A stretch of 64,000 nt of DNA from Steroidobacter gossypii (GTDB lineage Bacteria; Pseudomonadota; Gammaproteobacteria; Steroidobacterales; Steroidobacteraceae): positions 62,001-126,000 of the forward strand of contig NZ_JAEVLS010000002.1 in assembly GCF_016801985.1 (NCBI RefSeq). Reading direction: 5' to 3'. The notes beneath the pieces are model-generated. The model had not been told where the DNA came from, searched no databases, and saw only the letters and a list, made by a program, of their open reading frames with translations. Within the stretch, counting starts at the first letter, position 1. Every line of letters starts with the position of its first letter. Shown here piece after piece: positions 10,124-18,677 of the stretch. Made by a program: the position numbers and the translations under genes.

Positions 10124-10992
10124 TTACTCCGATTGGACGCCACCGCGCACTGTCACGTCCGCCATGATCGACCAGTCTCTCTCGCCGAGCCCAGCTGAGA
10201 CGGTTTCGACCATTCTTGTTCGCACCGCTTCGAGCATCGGCAGGGTGCGGCCGAGCTGAGTGCTGGCTTCGGTGGCAAGCCGCAGATCCTTCAGGCCGAG
10301 CCTCGCTTGAACCCGGGTTCGAATGAGCCTTCGGCGATCTGAGCGCTGTAGCTCTCGTAAGCGCGCCCGCTGAACAGCGTGCCCAGGATCAGTTCGAAGA
10401 AGCGCGTCCGTTCAAGACCTACGCCCTCGGTGAGAACCACGCCTTCGGCCATGGCCTCGATCGCCATGGCGATCATCATGTTCACCGCAATCTTGGCGGC
10501 GTTGGCCTGGGCTGGGATTTCGCCGAGCTTCCAGACCTTCTTGCTGAGCACGGCGAGCAGGGGTTCGATGATTGTGACGGCGTCAGGCTTGCCGCCCACC
10601 AGGATGTGCAGCTCGCCTGCGGCAGCCACATTTGGCCGGCCGAGCACAGGCGCTGACACGTAACCCACGCCAGCTGCCTCGTGAAGTTTCTCGAGTTCCT
10701 TCGCGAAGGCGACCGAGATGGTCGAAGTGACAACATGGATCAGTCCTGCGCGTGCGCGCTGGAGCAGGGCAGGACTGACGATCACTTCCCGGATCGCCGC
10801 GTCATCCGAGAGCATGGTGAAGACCACCTCGGCGTCGAACCCTTTTGCCGGGTGGTCGATCAGCGTCATGCCAGCGACGGTTTCAGGCGCGACCGGCGAG
10901 CGATTCCAGGCTCGTACCTCATGGCCGGCTTTGACGAGGTTGCGGGCGATGGCGGCGCCCATGCTGCCCAGGCCGATGAATCCAATCTGCAT
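10124..10992 (-). pseudogene. 3-hydroxyisobutyrate dehydrogenase-like gene with a frameshift
   Basis: The ATG at 10992 opens a 233-codon frame with a Rossmann start (MQIGFIGLGSMGAAIA), the catalytic-Lys segment around NAAKIAVNMM and typical family spacing, ending early at 10291. The missing C-terminus continues in another frame: bases 10306 down to 10124 encode ARLGLKDLRLATEAS, later LPMLEAVRT and DWSIMADVTVRG, then a stop. One base appears to be missing near 10304-10308. Repaired, the protein would be about 290 residues, the family norm. Either a real inactivating mutation or a sequencing error; substrate unknown (beta-hydroxyacid such as 3-hydroxyisobutyrate or tartronate semialdehyde). Confidence 0.8.
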
Positions 10993-11192
10993 GCTGGCTC
11001 TCCCGTAGGGGTTTCGAGCTCCTTACGTTAGGTCGAATGGTCGTGAAATAGAACCGACAAAACTGCACGATGATTGTTCGATTGTGTGCGCCGGCCCGAG
11101 CTGAGTGCAAAATCTCCACAGCGGGACCGCCGTGGAGTGGGTTCAGCGGCCGCCCTATGTAAGCTGCATGTGCGCGGCCCTAAGTTGATGCC

Positions 11193-11405
11193 ATGTCAAC
11201 CCGCGCCCGCCCGCCCATGCAAACCCCCCGCAACGGTCGTTCTCGCAACGAACGACTCGCGTTGCTCGACGACGAAGATTCCCCCCAAAGCCCGTCCTAC
11301 TTCGAATGGCGGGAAAAGACCATCCGCACCCAAGCCTACAAGCCCACGCCAAAGCCGGCGCCGAAGGTCAACGCCATTCAGCGATTGTTTCGGCTGTTCA
11401 CCTAG
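11193..11405 (+). CDS. Small basic hypothetical protein
   Basis: A 70-residue frame with codon use similar to neighbouring genes. The product is Arg/Pro-rich at the N-terminus, has an acidic/aromatic middle (LALLDDEDSP, SYFEWREK) and a Pro/Lys-rich stretch before a short amphipathic end (IQRLFRLFT). It has no signal peptide, no membrane span and no domain I recognise. It overlaps the 3' end of ddl by eight bases in convergent orientation. No strong ribosome binding site is seen; an internal ATG at 11217 is an alternative start. Confidence 0.45.
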   Translation: MSTRARPPMQTPRNGRSRNERLALLDDEDSPQSPSYFEWREKTIRTQAYKPTPKPAPKVNAIQRLFRLFT

Positions 11406-12510
11406 TTCGCGGCACAGAGCGTCTGAGGCCCGCGCGGGCGCGGCTGCGCTGAAGGGCGAGCTCGATCAGGCGCGTGATTAGTTCGGTGGGAGGGACGCCG
11501 GAGAGTGACCAGAGTTTGGGGTACATCGAGACGGCGGTGAATCCCGGGAGCGTGTTGATCTCGTTCACCAGAAGTTTGCCGTCGCTGGTCAAAAACAAAT
11601 CCACGCGAGCCATGCCGTCGCACTCCAGGACCTCGAACGTGCGCAATGCGAGGGCTTGAGCTTCCCATTGCTGGTCGGGCGAGATGCGCGCGGGGAGATC
11701 GAGGCGGGCGCCGTGCTCGTCGACGTACTTGGCGTCGTATGAGTAAAAGCCATCGGGATGATCGACGACGATCTCACCGGCCACCGTGACGGTGGCTGGA
11801 TTGCCGCCTAACACCGCAAGCTCGATTTCTCTTGCCGAGACCGCCGCTTCCACGATGACTTTGGTATCGAATTCGAAGGCGAAGCGAATCGCTTCGGCAA
11901 GCGCCGTTGGCTGAGCGACCTTGCGGATGCCGACCGACGAGCCGGCGTTGGCCGGCTTGGTGAACATCGGGAAGCCGAGCGTGGCGAGCTCCTCGCATAC
12001 GCGTCGAGGGTCCGCGTCGAACTGAGGTCGACGCACCGTGCGAAAGTTGGCCACTGGAATGCCGGCGTCACGAAGCAGACGTTTCATGACATCTTTGTCC
12101 ATGCCGATGCCGGAGCCGAGCACCCCGGCGCCCACGTAAGGAATACCCGCGATCTCGAGCAACCCTTGCAGGGCGCCATCCTCGCCGAACGTTCCATGCA
12201 GAACCGGGAAGATGACATCGATCCGGTGGGACAGGTTCGAATCCGGATCGGCCGAAGCGAGAGTCGCGGGCATATCGAGAGGCCGACCGGCGCCGAGCGC
12301 GACCCGGCGAGGATCGGCGGCGCAGGCGAGTAGCTTCTGCTCGTCCTGGAGCAGCCAGCGCCCGGCTTTGTCGATGCCGATGAGCAACGGTTCGAAGCGT
12401 GTGCGATCCAGGGCCGCAAGCACATTCCGCGCGGAAAGTATAGAAATCTCGTGTTCCGTCGACTGGCCGCCAAACAGGATGCCAACCCGGATCTTGCCGC
12501 TCTGAGCCAT
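11398..12510 (-). CDS. ddl: D-alanine--D-alanine ligase
   Basis: A 370-residue ATP-grasp ligase that makes the D-Ala-D-Ala dipeptide for peptidoglycan. Family signatures: VGILFGGQSTEHEIS at the N-terminus, HGTFGEDGALQGLLE, FTKPANAGSSVGI and the metal/ATP site segment LLVNEINTLPGFT. Size and the long inter-motif spacing resemble DdlA. It lies alone, outside a division/cell-wall cluster. The tail (RSRARAGLRRSVPRTR) is unusually basic and may be a local extension. Confidence 0.96.
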   Translation of the reverse strand: MAQSGKIRVGILFGGQSTEHEISILSARNVLAALDRTRFEPLLIGIDKAGRWLLQDEQKLLACAADPRRVALGAGRPLDMPATLASADPDSNLSHRIDVIFPVLHGTFGEDGALQGLLEIAGIPYVGAGVLGSGIGMDKDVMKRLLRDAGIPVANFRTVRRPQFDADPRRVCEELATLGFPMFTKPANAGSSVGIRKVAQPTALAEAIRFAFEFDTKVIVEAAVSAREIELAVLGGNPATVTVAGEIVVDHPDGFYSYDAKYVDEHGARLDLPARISPDQQWEAQALALRTFEVLECDGMARVDLFLTSDGKLLVNEINTLPGFTAVSMYPKLWSLSGVPPTELITRLIELALQRSRARAGLRRSVPRTR

Positions 12511-12651
12511 GTGCTACCTCGTTCGAATGGGCCGCTTTCGAACAGGGTGCGTGCCGATTGTGGCAACGGCGTGGCAGAATCTGTCGCAAACGCGGCGCTC
12601 GAGCGGCAGCGCCAACAACATCCGCACCTCAAGCCCTGAGAATTTCGAGAG

Positions 12652-13239
12652 ATGGATATCCTTTCCGCCGTCATCACGCTGTGGCTGATCATGGACCCGC
12701 TGGGCAATGTGCCGGTATTCCTGGCCGTGCTCAAGCGCGTCCCGCCCGAGCGTCGGCGGAAGATTCTGATTCGCGAGTGCCTGATCGCCTACGCGGTGCT
12801 GGTGTTTTTCATGCTGGTGGGCGAACGGGCGCTGGCCCTGCTGCAGATCCAGCAGGAAACCATCAGCATGGCCGGCGGCATCGTGCTGTTCCTGATCGCG
12901 CTACGCATGATCTTCCCACAGCACGGCGGCTTCGACGATTCGGGCGATGGCGAGCCGCTGGTGGTGCCGCTGGCCATTCCGCTCATCGCCGGTCCGTCCA
13001 CACTGGCAACGTTGCTGTTGCTGCGTGGAACCGCGGAAAGCATGTTCGAGCTCTGGCTCGCTACCACGATCGCGTGGTCGGCGACCGCGGCCATCCTGAT
13101 CGCCGCACCGTTCTTCTATCGGGCGCTGGGCGATCGCGGTTTGACGGCGATGGAGCGCTTGATGGGCATGGTGCTGGTGATGATCAGCGTGCAGATGTTC
13201 CTGAACGGCGTGGCGACGTTCATGGAGCACTCGCGGTGA
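12652..13239 (+). CDS. MarC-family inner membrane protein
   Basis: A 195-residue protein with about six hydrophobic segments, starting MDILSAVITLWLIMDPLGNVPVFLAVL, the family's first helix with its conserved D-P-x-G-N. The second half repeats the pattern (VPLAIPLIAGPSTLATLLLL). MarC/YhgN proteins are integral membrane proteins of unknown transport function; the old link to multiple antibiotic resistance was not upheld. It is followed 30 bases later by the ZIP transporter gene on the same strand, possibly one transcript. Confidence 0.9.
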   Translation: MDILSAVITLWLIMDPLGNVPVFLAVLKRVPPERRRKILIRECLIAYAVLVFFMLVGERALALLQIQQETISMAGGIVLFLIALRMIFPQHGGFDDSGDGEPLVVPLAIPLIAGPSTLATLLLLRGTAESMFELWLATTIAWSATAAILIAAPFFYRALGDRGLTAMERLMGMVLVMISVQMFLNGVATFMEHSR

Positions 13240-13269
13240 TGAGTTTCAACATTCGCTCCGCGGTGGTGC

Positions 13270-14052
13270 ATGCAAGAGCATGAGCTTTTCTGGCGAGGCC
13301 TGGCCGCGAGTTTTCTCGCCGGCATGGGCACGGTGCTCGGAGCGGTCTGGGTGTTCTTTTTTCGGCGGCCGTCCCCCAAGGCGCAGGACGCGTTGCTGAG
13401 CGGGGCCGCCGGTGTGATGCTGGCGGCAACGTTCTTTTCGCTGCTGCAGCCGGCGCTCGATCACGCCGAATCTCACATCAGCTCCAAGCCGCTCGCGGTG
13501 CTGGTTGTAATCGCAGGGTTGCTGGGTGGCGCCCTCGGCTTGTATTGGGTGCATCGGCGCGTGCCGCACGAGCATTTCGTGTTGGGCAAGGAAGGGCCGG
13601 ACAGCTTGCGAATGCAGCGGCTTTGGCTGTTCGTCATCGCCATCACGTTGCACAACTTCCCCGAGGGCATGGCGGTGGGCGTCGGCTTCGCCGGCGGCGA
13701 CGTTGGCAAGGCTACGCCGCTGGCCGTGGGCATCGGATTACAAAACATTCCGGAAGGACTCGCCGTGGCGGCCGCGATGCTTGCCATCGACTATCCCAAG
13801 TCGCAGGCTTTCATGGTCGCCGCATTGACCGGCCTGGTCGAACCGCTGGGCGGTGCTCTCGGCAGCTCGGCAGTGTGGATCGCCGGACCGGCCATGCCAG
13901 TGGTGCTCGGGCTCGCCGCCGGCGCGATGCTGTTCATCATCAGCGATGAAATCATTCCCGAGACTCATCGCGGCGGTTACGAAGACATCGCGACGTTCTC
14001 GTTGCTCGGCGGCTTCGCGGTCATGATGTTTCTGGACGCGGTGTTCGCTTGA
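13270..14052 (+). CDS. ZIP-family divalent metal transporter
   Basis: A 260-residue protein with about eight hydrophobic helices. The metal-binding signatures of the ZIP family are clear: HNFPEG in the fourth helix and QNIPEG in the fifth, plus ISDEIIPETH near the end. It resembles the GufA/ZIP11 branch, importing Zn or related divalent cations. The His-rich cytoplasmic loop of many ZIPs is replaced by a short HRRVPHEHF stretch. Metal specificity cannot be read from sequence. Confidence 0.92.
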   Translation: MQEHELFWRGLAASFLAGMGTVLGAVWVFFFRRPSPKAQDALLSGAAGVMLAATFFSLLQPALDHAESHISSKPLAVLVVIAGLLGGALGLYWVHRRVPHEHFVLGKEGPDSLRMQRLWLFVIAITLHNFPEGMAVGVGFAGGDVGKATPLAVGIGLQNIPEGLAVAAAMLAIDYPKSQAFMVAALTGLVEPLGGALGSSAVWIAGPAMPVVLGLAAGAMLFIISDEIIPETHRGGYEDIATFSLLGGFAVMMFLDAVFA

Positions 14053-14063
14053 GCGCGATGTGA

Positions 14064-14098
14064 GCCCTTCGTCGGGCTGTCACGGCGCGACGAAGGGC
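14064..14098. terminator. Strong hairpin between convergent genes
   Basis: GCCCTTCGTCG (14064-14074) pairs perfectly with CGACGAAGGGC (14088-14098) around a 13-base loop. It sits in the 62-base gap between the ZIP transporter gene and the convergent secreted-protein gene, where a bidirectional terminator is expected. No T-tract follows on either side, so termination may need Rho or other help. Confidence 0.55.
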
Positions 14099-14114
14099 GG
14101 CACAAACATGGGCA

Positions 14115-14681
14115 TCATGACGCGGGTTGTTTATTACAGGTCACCAGCCGGTTCCAATCGGCGAAGAAGCCATCGGGATTGCGTTCCCACGCCCACACGT
14201 GCAGTTCGTAGAACGCAGGCAAGCCGTAGCGATTGGGCTCGCCGACGAAGTGCATCAGATGACCGTCGACGGATGGGGCGCCACCATCCGGATTGTTCTT
14301 CGCCCAGTCGGCTGCGATCACCAGGAACTCTACACCCACCAGGCGCATCGCGCCGTTTGATTGCGGTTCGTAGATGAGCAGCTCGGGTTCAGCGCCATCG
14401 ATCTCGCCGTCGCCCACGCGAGCGGGCAATGCGAAGTGCACGCCCATTGCGCCGAAGTTTGGACCGCTCACGCAGGGAGTCGCGGGGACCCAGCCCTCGG
14501 CGATCGCGACGCTGATGTCTCTATAGCGAGCTGTCGCTTGTCTCACTTTCTCGACGAGCGGTGACGATCCTCTGTTGGTCGAGGCCCGCGATGATTCAGT
14601 CGCGTTCTGATCGCCGGCTGTTGTCAATAGCGGCACGGTAAGCAGCACGGCGAAGGACAGCACTCGTTGCAGTGTATTCAC
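14115..14681 (-). CDS. Secreted protein of an uncharacterised family
   Basis: A 188-residue protein with a signal peptide (MNTLQRVLSFAVLLTVPLLTTA). The mature part contains conserved-looking blocks: ARYRDISVAIAEGW, CVSGPNFGAMGVHF, PELLIYEP, LVGVEFLV and YELHVWAWERNPDG followed by ADWN and a Cys. I recall similar blocks in unannotated secreted proteins of proteobacteria, but no function is known to me. The two Cys (in TPCVSG and VTCN) could form a disulfide. Not obviously linked to neighbours. Confidence 0.75.
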   Translation of the reverse strand: MNTLQRVLSFAVLLTVPLLTTAGDQNATESSRASTNRGSSPLVEKVRQATARYRDISVAIAEGWVPATPCVSGPNFGAMGVHFALPARVGDGEIDGAEPELLIYEPQSNGAMRLVGVEFLVIAADWAKNNPDGGAPSVDGHLMHFVGEPNRYGLPAFYELHVWAWERNPDGFFADWNRLVTCNKQPAS

Positions 14682-14792
14682 GGCAGGTTCTCCCCTTTTT
14701 GATAGGACGCCCGCTGACGATAGGTCGGTGCAGCGGGGTCATAAAGGGCAAACTTGCCTATTTTTCGCGTGCGGCGCAGCGATGGACTACTT

Positions 14793-15710
14793 CTAGCGCA
14801 GCGATCGTTGTTGGACCTGCCACTGCGGGTTCACACACAGTGTGCAGCGATCACCGACGAACATTCCTTTGGCGGCGGACGATTCGTCGCCGCGCAGTTG
14901 CCATTGGATCCACGCGACGGCCACTTCGCCGAATGCGCCGCCGTTGTCGGAGGAATAGGTGCCGAAGTGGCCGACGTCGGGGCGCACGGCATGGAACACC
15001 GGAATGTTCGTCGGCATGGTTTGGAAGTCACGCAGGCCGTTGGGATGCGCAACGTCGCTTGGGCCGCCGGTGACGATGAGCACGGAGCTGTGCAGCGCGC
15101 TGAAGATGGCGGCGTTCGGTTCGAGCAGGCCGCTGTTCCAAATGCCCACGGTTTTGACGCGTTTGTCGCCGGAGGCGCCGTAGGCCATCAAGCCGCCGCA
15201 GGACATGCCCATCACCGCGACGTTACTCATATCGATCTTGTCGAAGTAACGGCTGTCGCGGTCTTGATTGCGAGCTTCGATCCAATCGAGGGCGGCGATC
15301 AGGGCGGTGCCGTCGGGTTTGGGCGATTTGCTGGGTCGCTCGATTGGCTGGCGAACCTCGTTGTCGGGGCGAACGCGGCGCTCGCCGGCGATGGGTGGGC
15401 CGTCCGCGATCACGAGCACGCCGTGCGAGGCGATCTCCGCCAGGAATTCGGCGAACAACAGACCGGATTTCTTGCAGGCGCCGTTGCCCCAGGCGAGCAC
15501 CGGATGTTTGATGCCGCCGAAGCGCTCGGGGCGATAGAGCGTGTGCGTCGAGAGACTCGAGTCGTGTTCTACCACGACGCCGTAGGCGCCCGAGGGCGGC
15601 TTGCCCGTCAGCTCGGCGTCTATCGTCTTCACGCCGGAGGTCTCGCTTGCGATCGATGCTGTCGAGATCAGCAGGGCTGTCAGGATGTAGAGGTGATGTT
15701 TGGAAAGCAT
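14793..15710 (-). CDS. Secreted alpha/beta hydrolase (dienelactone hydrolase/PHB depolymerase-like)
   Basis: A 305-residue exported hydrolase. The start at 15710 (MLSKHHLYILTALLIS) gives a proper signal peptide; the upstream ATG at 15752 would overlap the receptor gene. The fold signatures are an oxyanion-type HPVLAWGNGACKKS, the nucleophile elbow GMSCGGL with Ser, and a late His in DVGHFGTY. The RPERFGGIKHP segment is typical of secreted esterase/depolymerase-like enzymes. It lies 38 bases downstream of the TonB-dependent receptor gene on the same strand, so it probably acts on the material that the receptor imports. Substrate unknown. Confidence 0.82.
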   Translation of the reverse strand: MLSKHHLYILTALLISTASIASETSGVKTIDAELTGKPPSGAYGVVVEHDSSLSTHTLYRPERFGGIKHPVLAWGNGACKKSGLLFAEFLAEIASHGVLVIADGPPIAGERRVRPDNEVRQPIERPSKSPKPDGTALIAALDWIEARNQDRDSRYFDKIDMSNVAVMGMSCGGLMAYGASGDKRVKTVGIWNSGLLEPNAAIFSALHSSVLIVTGGPSDVAHPNGLRDFQTMPTNIPVFHAVRPDVGHFGTYSSDNGGAFGEVAVAWIQWQLRGDESSAAKGMFVGDRCTLCVNPQWQVQQRSLR

Positions 15711-15748
15711 GGCTATTATGGCGTGATCGCGCGGCCGCGGGCTAGGGT

Positions 15749-18430
15749 TCACCAGGTCTTACGGAAGCTCACTGCAAACAATCGGCCGAGCGGGCTGGTG
15801 GACTGGGGGTCGTAGCCGCCGGAGATGTTTACGAACGGTGGATCCTCATCCGCGAGGTTCTGCACGTCGAGGGCGACGGTGAGGCCGTCGGAGAATTGCG
15901 TGAGGTCGTAGCCGAGGTGCAGGTCGACAGTGGTGTATGCGTCGATGCTGCGGGGAACGGCGACGCCGACCTGATCGTACGAGCTCACGTGATTGACGAA
16001 CGCGACCGCGTTCAAGTCGTTTCGGTTCCAGCCGAGCTCGGCGCGGCCGCGGAAGCGTTGAGGGTAATTGAGAGTGCCGACGACGGAGACTTGCGGCGCG
16101 CCGGGGGCGGCGGAGGTGGTGAGGTCGGTGAAGTAGGAGCCGTTGAAGCCGGCGCGGAGCTGGCCGCCGGCAAGATCCCAGCGATAGCTCAGTTCGGCAT
16201 CGATGCCCTTGGCGATGGTCTGGCCCAGGTTCTGACGGCGTCCGTCCTGAATGTATGTAACCAGCGCAGGATTGATGGAAGAGTTGATCGGCAGGCCTGA
16301 CGCAAGCAGCGCGGCCACTTGCTCCGGTGTGGGATCCAGAATGCGATATGGCGCGTAAATCGGATTCGTCAGCAAGCCCGCCGTTCCGCGCAACCCGACG
16401 ATCTGATTTTCATAATCGATGCTGAAGTAAGTCAGCGAGGCGCGCAGATCCGGAAGCGCTTGCGGTGTGTATTCCAGCCCGGCGGACCACGTCGTGGCTT
16501 CCTCCGCCTGAACGTCTGGATTGCCGCCTGCGATGCCAATGCCTTGGCACGTCGTCGCAGGTGGGCGGTGATTGCAGGGCAGAGTGTCGCCATACAGACC
16601 ATAGCCACCCGAGCGCGGATCGTTTTCTGCGAGCCCGGGCGCTCGAAACGAAGTACCCCAGCTGCCGCGCAACGCGAGGTCCGCCAACGGTCGCCAGGTG
16701 AGACCGATCTTTGGATTGAAGGTATCGCCGAAGTCGCTGTACTCCTCGTAACGACCCGCCAGAGAAATACCGAGTTCCTGACCGGAGGACGAGTTCGCTC
16801 CAATGATGGGCACGTACGCTTCAGCGAACACCGCGTTCACGTCGCGTGAGATATTGCTCGGCACGTACACGGGCGCCACCGTCGAACCTTGCGTGAGCAG
16901 TCCGCCCAAGCCTTCGTCGCGATACTCGGCACCGACAGCGAGCCGCAAGTCGCCGCCCGGTAGCGACACGATCGGTCCGTCGGCTTGTACCGCCGCCACG
17001 ATCATCTCGGTGTCCCCTTGGATGATGAACATGCCGTTGCGAATCGCCGCCACCGTATTCGGATCGGAGATGCCGCCGCCACCGAACGGGTTGAAGGCCA
17101 ACGCTGGGTTGGGATTGGCCAGCGCCGCGTTGATGCCGCCAGGCGTGGTGTTGAGATTCTGCGTACGTCGCACGAAGTCTTCGCTCTTGCCTCGCGCCAC
17201 ATAGGCTTCCGCCTGCCAGGAAGTAGAGAGGTTGAACCGCGCACCGAACACGGCTTCCCAAGACTCGGCTTCGCCCGGGTTCTCGGGAATGCCGCCGTCG
17301 TTGGCGAAGTCATATTGAACGATGACTGGGCCGGTGCCGCCGGTAGGGTTGACGTAGTACGGGTTGGCGCTGGTCACCGTGAGATTCGACACGACCTGCG
17401 AATCCTTCAATGAGAAGGTGCGACGTGAGAAGTAGCCCTCGGCAAACAACGTCACCGCGTCGCCCAGATCTTGTGAGACCGCGGCGAATGCGCTGGTGCG
17501 CCTGAGATCCGGAATGATGTCGCCGCGCTTGAGGTTGTCGCACAGATTTCGCGTGTTGGGCGTAAACGATGCCGGTGTCAGGCCCGTGCCGGTGGAGTTC
17601 GCAGGAATGGCGTAAGGAACACCGCCAACCAGGATGGTGCCGGGTGCGCATTGCTGTGAGCGAAGATCGTCGCCACCGAAGCGGCGCAAATCCGATGTGT
17701 AGAAATCTCTATCCTTGCCTTCGAGCGCGCTGTGATAGGTGTGCTCGACAGCTGCCATGGCGCGGCCCGAGCTCCAATTGAAACCGCCGATCTGCCCGAC
17801 CGACCAATCGTAATAACCGTCGGCGACGCCATAGCGAGCAGCACTCTCCGCACCGGTGAACTCGCGCCTCGGCACGAGATTCACGACGCCCGTCACCGCA
17901 TCCGAGCCGTAGATGGCGGAGCCGCCGTCAGCAACGACTTCCAGGCGCTCGATCGCAATGGAAGGAATGACCGATGCGTCGGTGAACTGACCTTGCGTGC
18001 CCGCAGGGGGCATGCGGCGACCGCCGAGCAGCAGCAAGGTTGCGTTCGAACCAATGCCGCGAAGGTTCACGGCGACGCCGCGCGTAGCGTTGGCTGCGCC
18101 GTTCTGCGCGCCCGAGGCTGTTTCCGAAGCGCCGAGACCAACGACCTGCGGCAGCTTGCGAATGAGATCACTGGTACTCGGCGCGCCTGTTTCGACGATC
18201 ACGTCGCGATCCAATGCAATGACATTCGAGCCGGTTGGCTCCACGCCGCGAATGCGACTGCCAGTGACCACCACCTCGTTCAAGCTCTCGCCCGATGTTT
18301 CGTTCTGCGAGAACGCAGGTGGCGTGCTCAGAGCTGCCGCGCTGAATGCAAGACCGAGCGCGCGATGAAACGTGCGACGCGCCGACGCGCCGTCCAGTGT
18401 CGATACATGGATCGCCATGAAGTCCCCCAA
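15749..18430 (-). CDS. TonB-dependent outer membrane receptor
   Basis: An 893-residue receptor. It has a signal sequence (ALGLAFSAAALSTPPAFS), a plug domain beginning LNEVVVTGSRIRG and containing DLIRKLPQV, then a large beta-barrel ending in Phe/Trp (FAVSFRKTW), the C-terminal aromatic needed for BAM recognition. No carbohydrate-binding or FecA-type signalling N-terminal domain is seen. An alternative ATG lies at 18418. It is divergent from the tannase-type esterase operon and followed by a secreted hydrolase, so a plant-derived or aromatic ester ligand is a reasonable guess. Confidence 0.93.
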   Translation of the reverse strand: MGDFMAIHVSTLDGASARRTFHRALGLAFSAAALSTPPAFSQNETSGESLNEVVVTGSRIRGVEPTGSNVIALDRDVIVETGAPSTSDLIRKLPQVVGLGASETASGAQNGAANATRGVAVNLRGIGSNATLLLLGGRRMPPAGTQGQFTDASVIPSIAIERLEVVADGGSAIYGSDAVTGVVNLVPRREFTGAESAARYGVADGYYDWSVGQIGGFNWSSGRAMAAVEHTYHSALEGKDRDFYTSDLRRFGGDDLRSQQCAPGTILVGGVPYAIPANSTGTGLTPASFTPNTRNLCDNLKRGDIIPDLRRTSAFAAVSQDLGDAVTLFAEGYFSRRTFSLKDSQVVSNLTVTSANPYYVNPTGGTGPVIVQYDFANDGGIPENPGEAESWEAVFGARFNLSTSWQAEAYVARGKSEDFVRRTQNLNTTPGGINAALANPNPALAFNPFGGGGISDPNTVAAIRNGMFIIQGDTEMIVAAVQADGPIVSLPGGDLRLAVGAEYRDEGLGGLLTQGSTVAPVYVPSNISRDVNAVFAEAYVPIIGANSSSGQELGISLAGRYEEYSDFGDTFNPKIGLTWRPLADLALRGSWGTSFRAPGLAENDPRSGGYGLYGDTLPCNHRPPATTCQGIGIAGGNPDVQAEEATTWSAGLEYTPQALPDLRASLTYFSIDYENQIVGLRGTAGLLTNPIYAPYRILDPTPEQVAALLASGLPINSSINPALVTYIQDGRRQNLGQTIAKGIDAELSYRWDLAGGQLRAGFNGSYFTDLTTSAAPGAPQVSVVGTLNYPQRFRGRAELGWNRNDLNAVAFVNHVSSYDQVGVAVPRSIDAYTTVDLHLGYDLTQFSDGLTVALDVQNLADEDPPFVNISGGYDPQSTSPLGRLFAVSFRKTW

Positions 18431-18677
18431 TCGTCATTCGTAGTTCGAGTCGAGCGCCGCAAGTTGTAGCACACAAAAAAACGGCGCAAGGCATCGAGAT
18501 AAAAATAATGTCGGTCCAAATGAATTCCTTATGGCGTATTGACGCCGGCGAAGCCGAGAGAAAACAATCGTCCGCGTTGCGCATCGAGTCGACGCCGGGT
18601 CATACGAAGCGCTTATGCGGCCATCTCCGTTTGCTTATGGAGGGGCGAAAGAACTTTAGAAATATTTTCATCGGGGG
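18431..18677. other. Divergent intergenic region, receptor versus catabolic operon
   Basis: These 247 bases carry the presumed promoters of both divergent units. It is the most AT-rich stretch nearby (for example the run around 18474-18520 and 18655-18672). No convincing -35/-10 pair or palindromic operator could be fixed by eye. Confidence 0.5.

Noticed and set aside
14754-15815. 353-codon plus-strand ORF
   Set aside because: Antisense to the secreted alpha/beta hydrolase, whose signal peptide and GMSCGGL elbow are clear.
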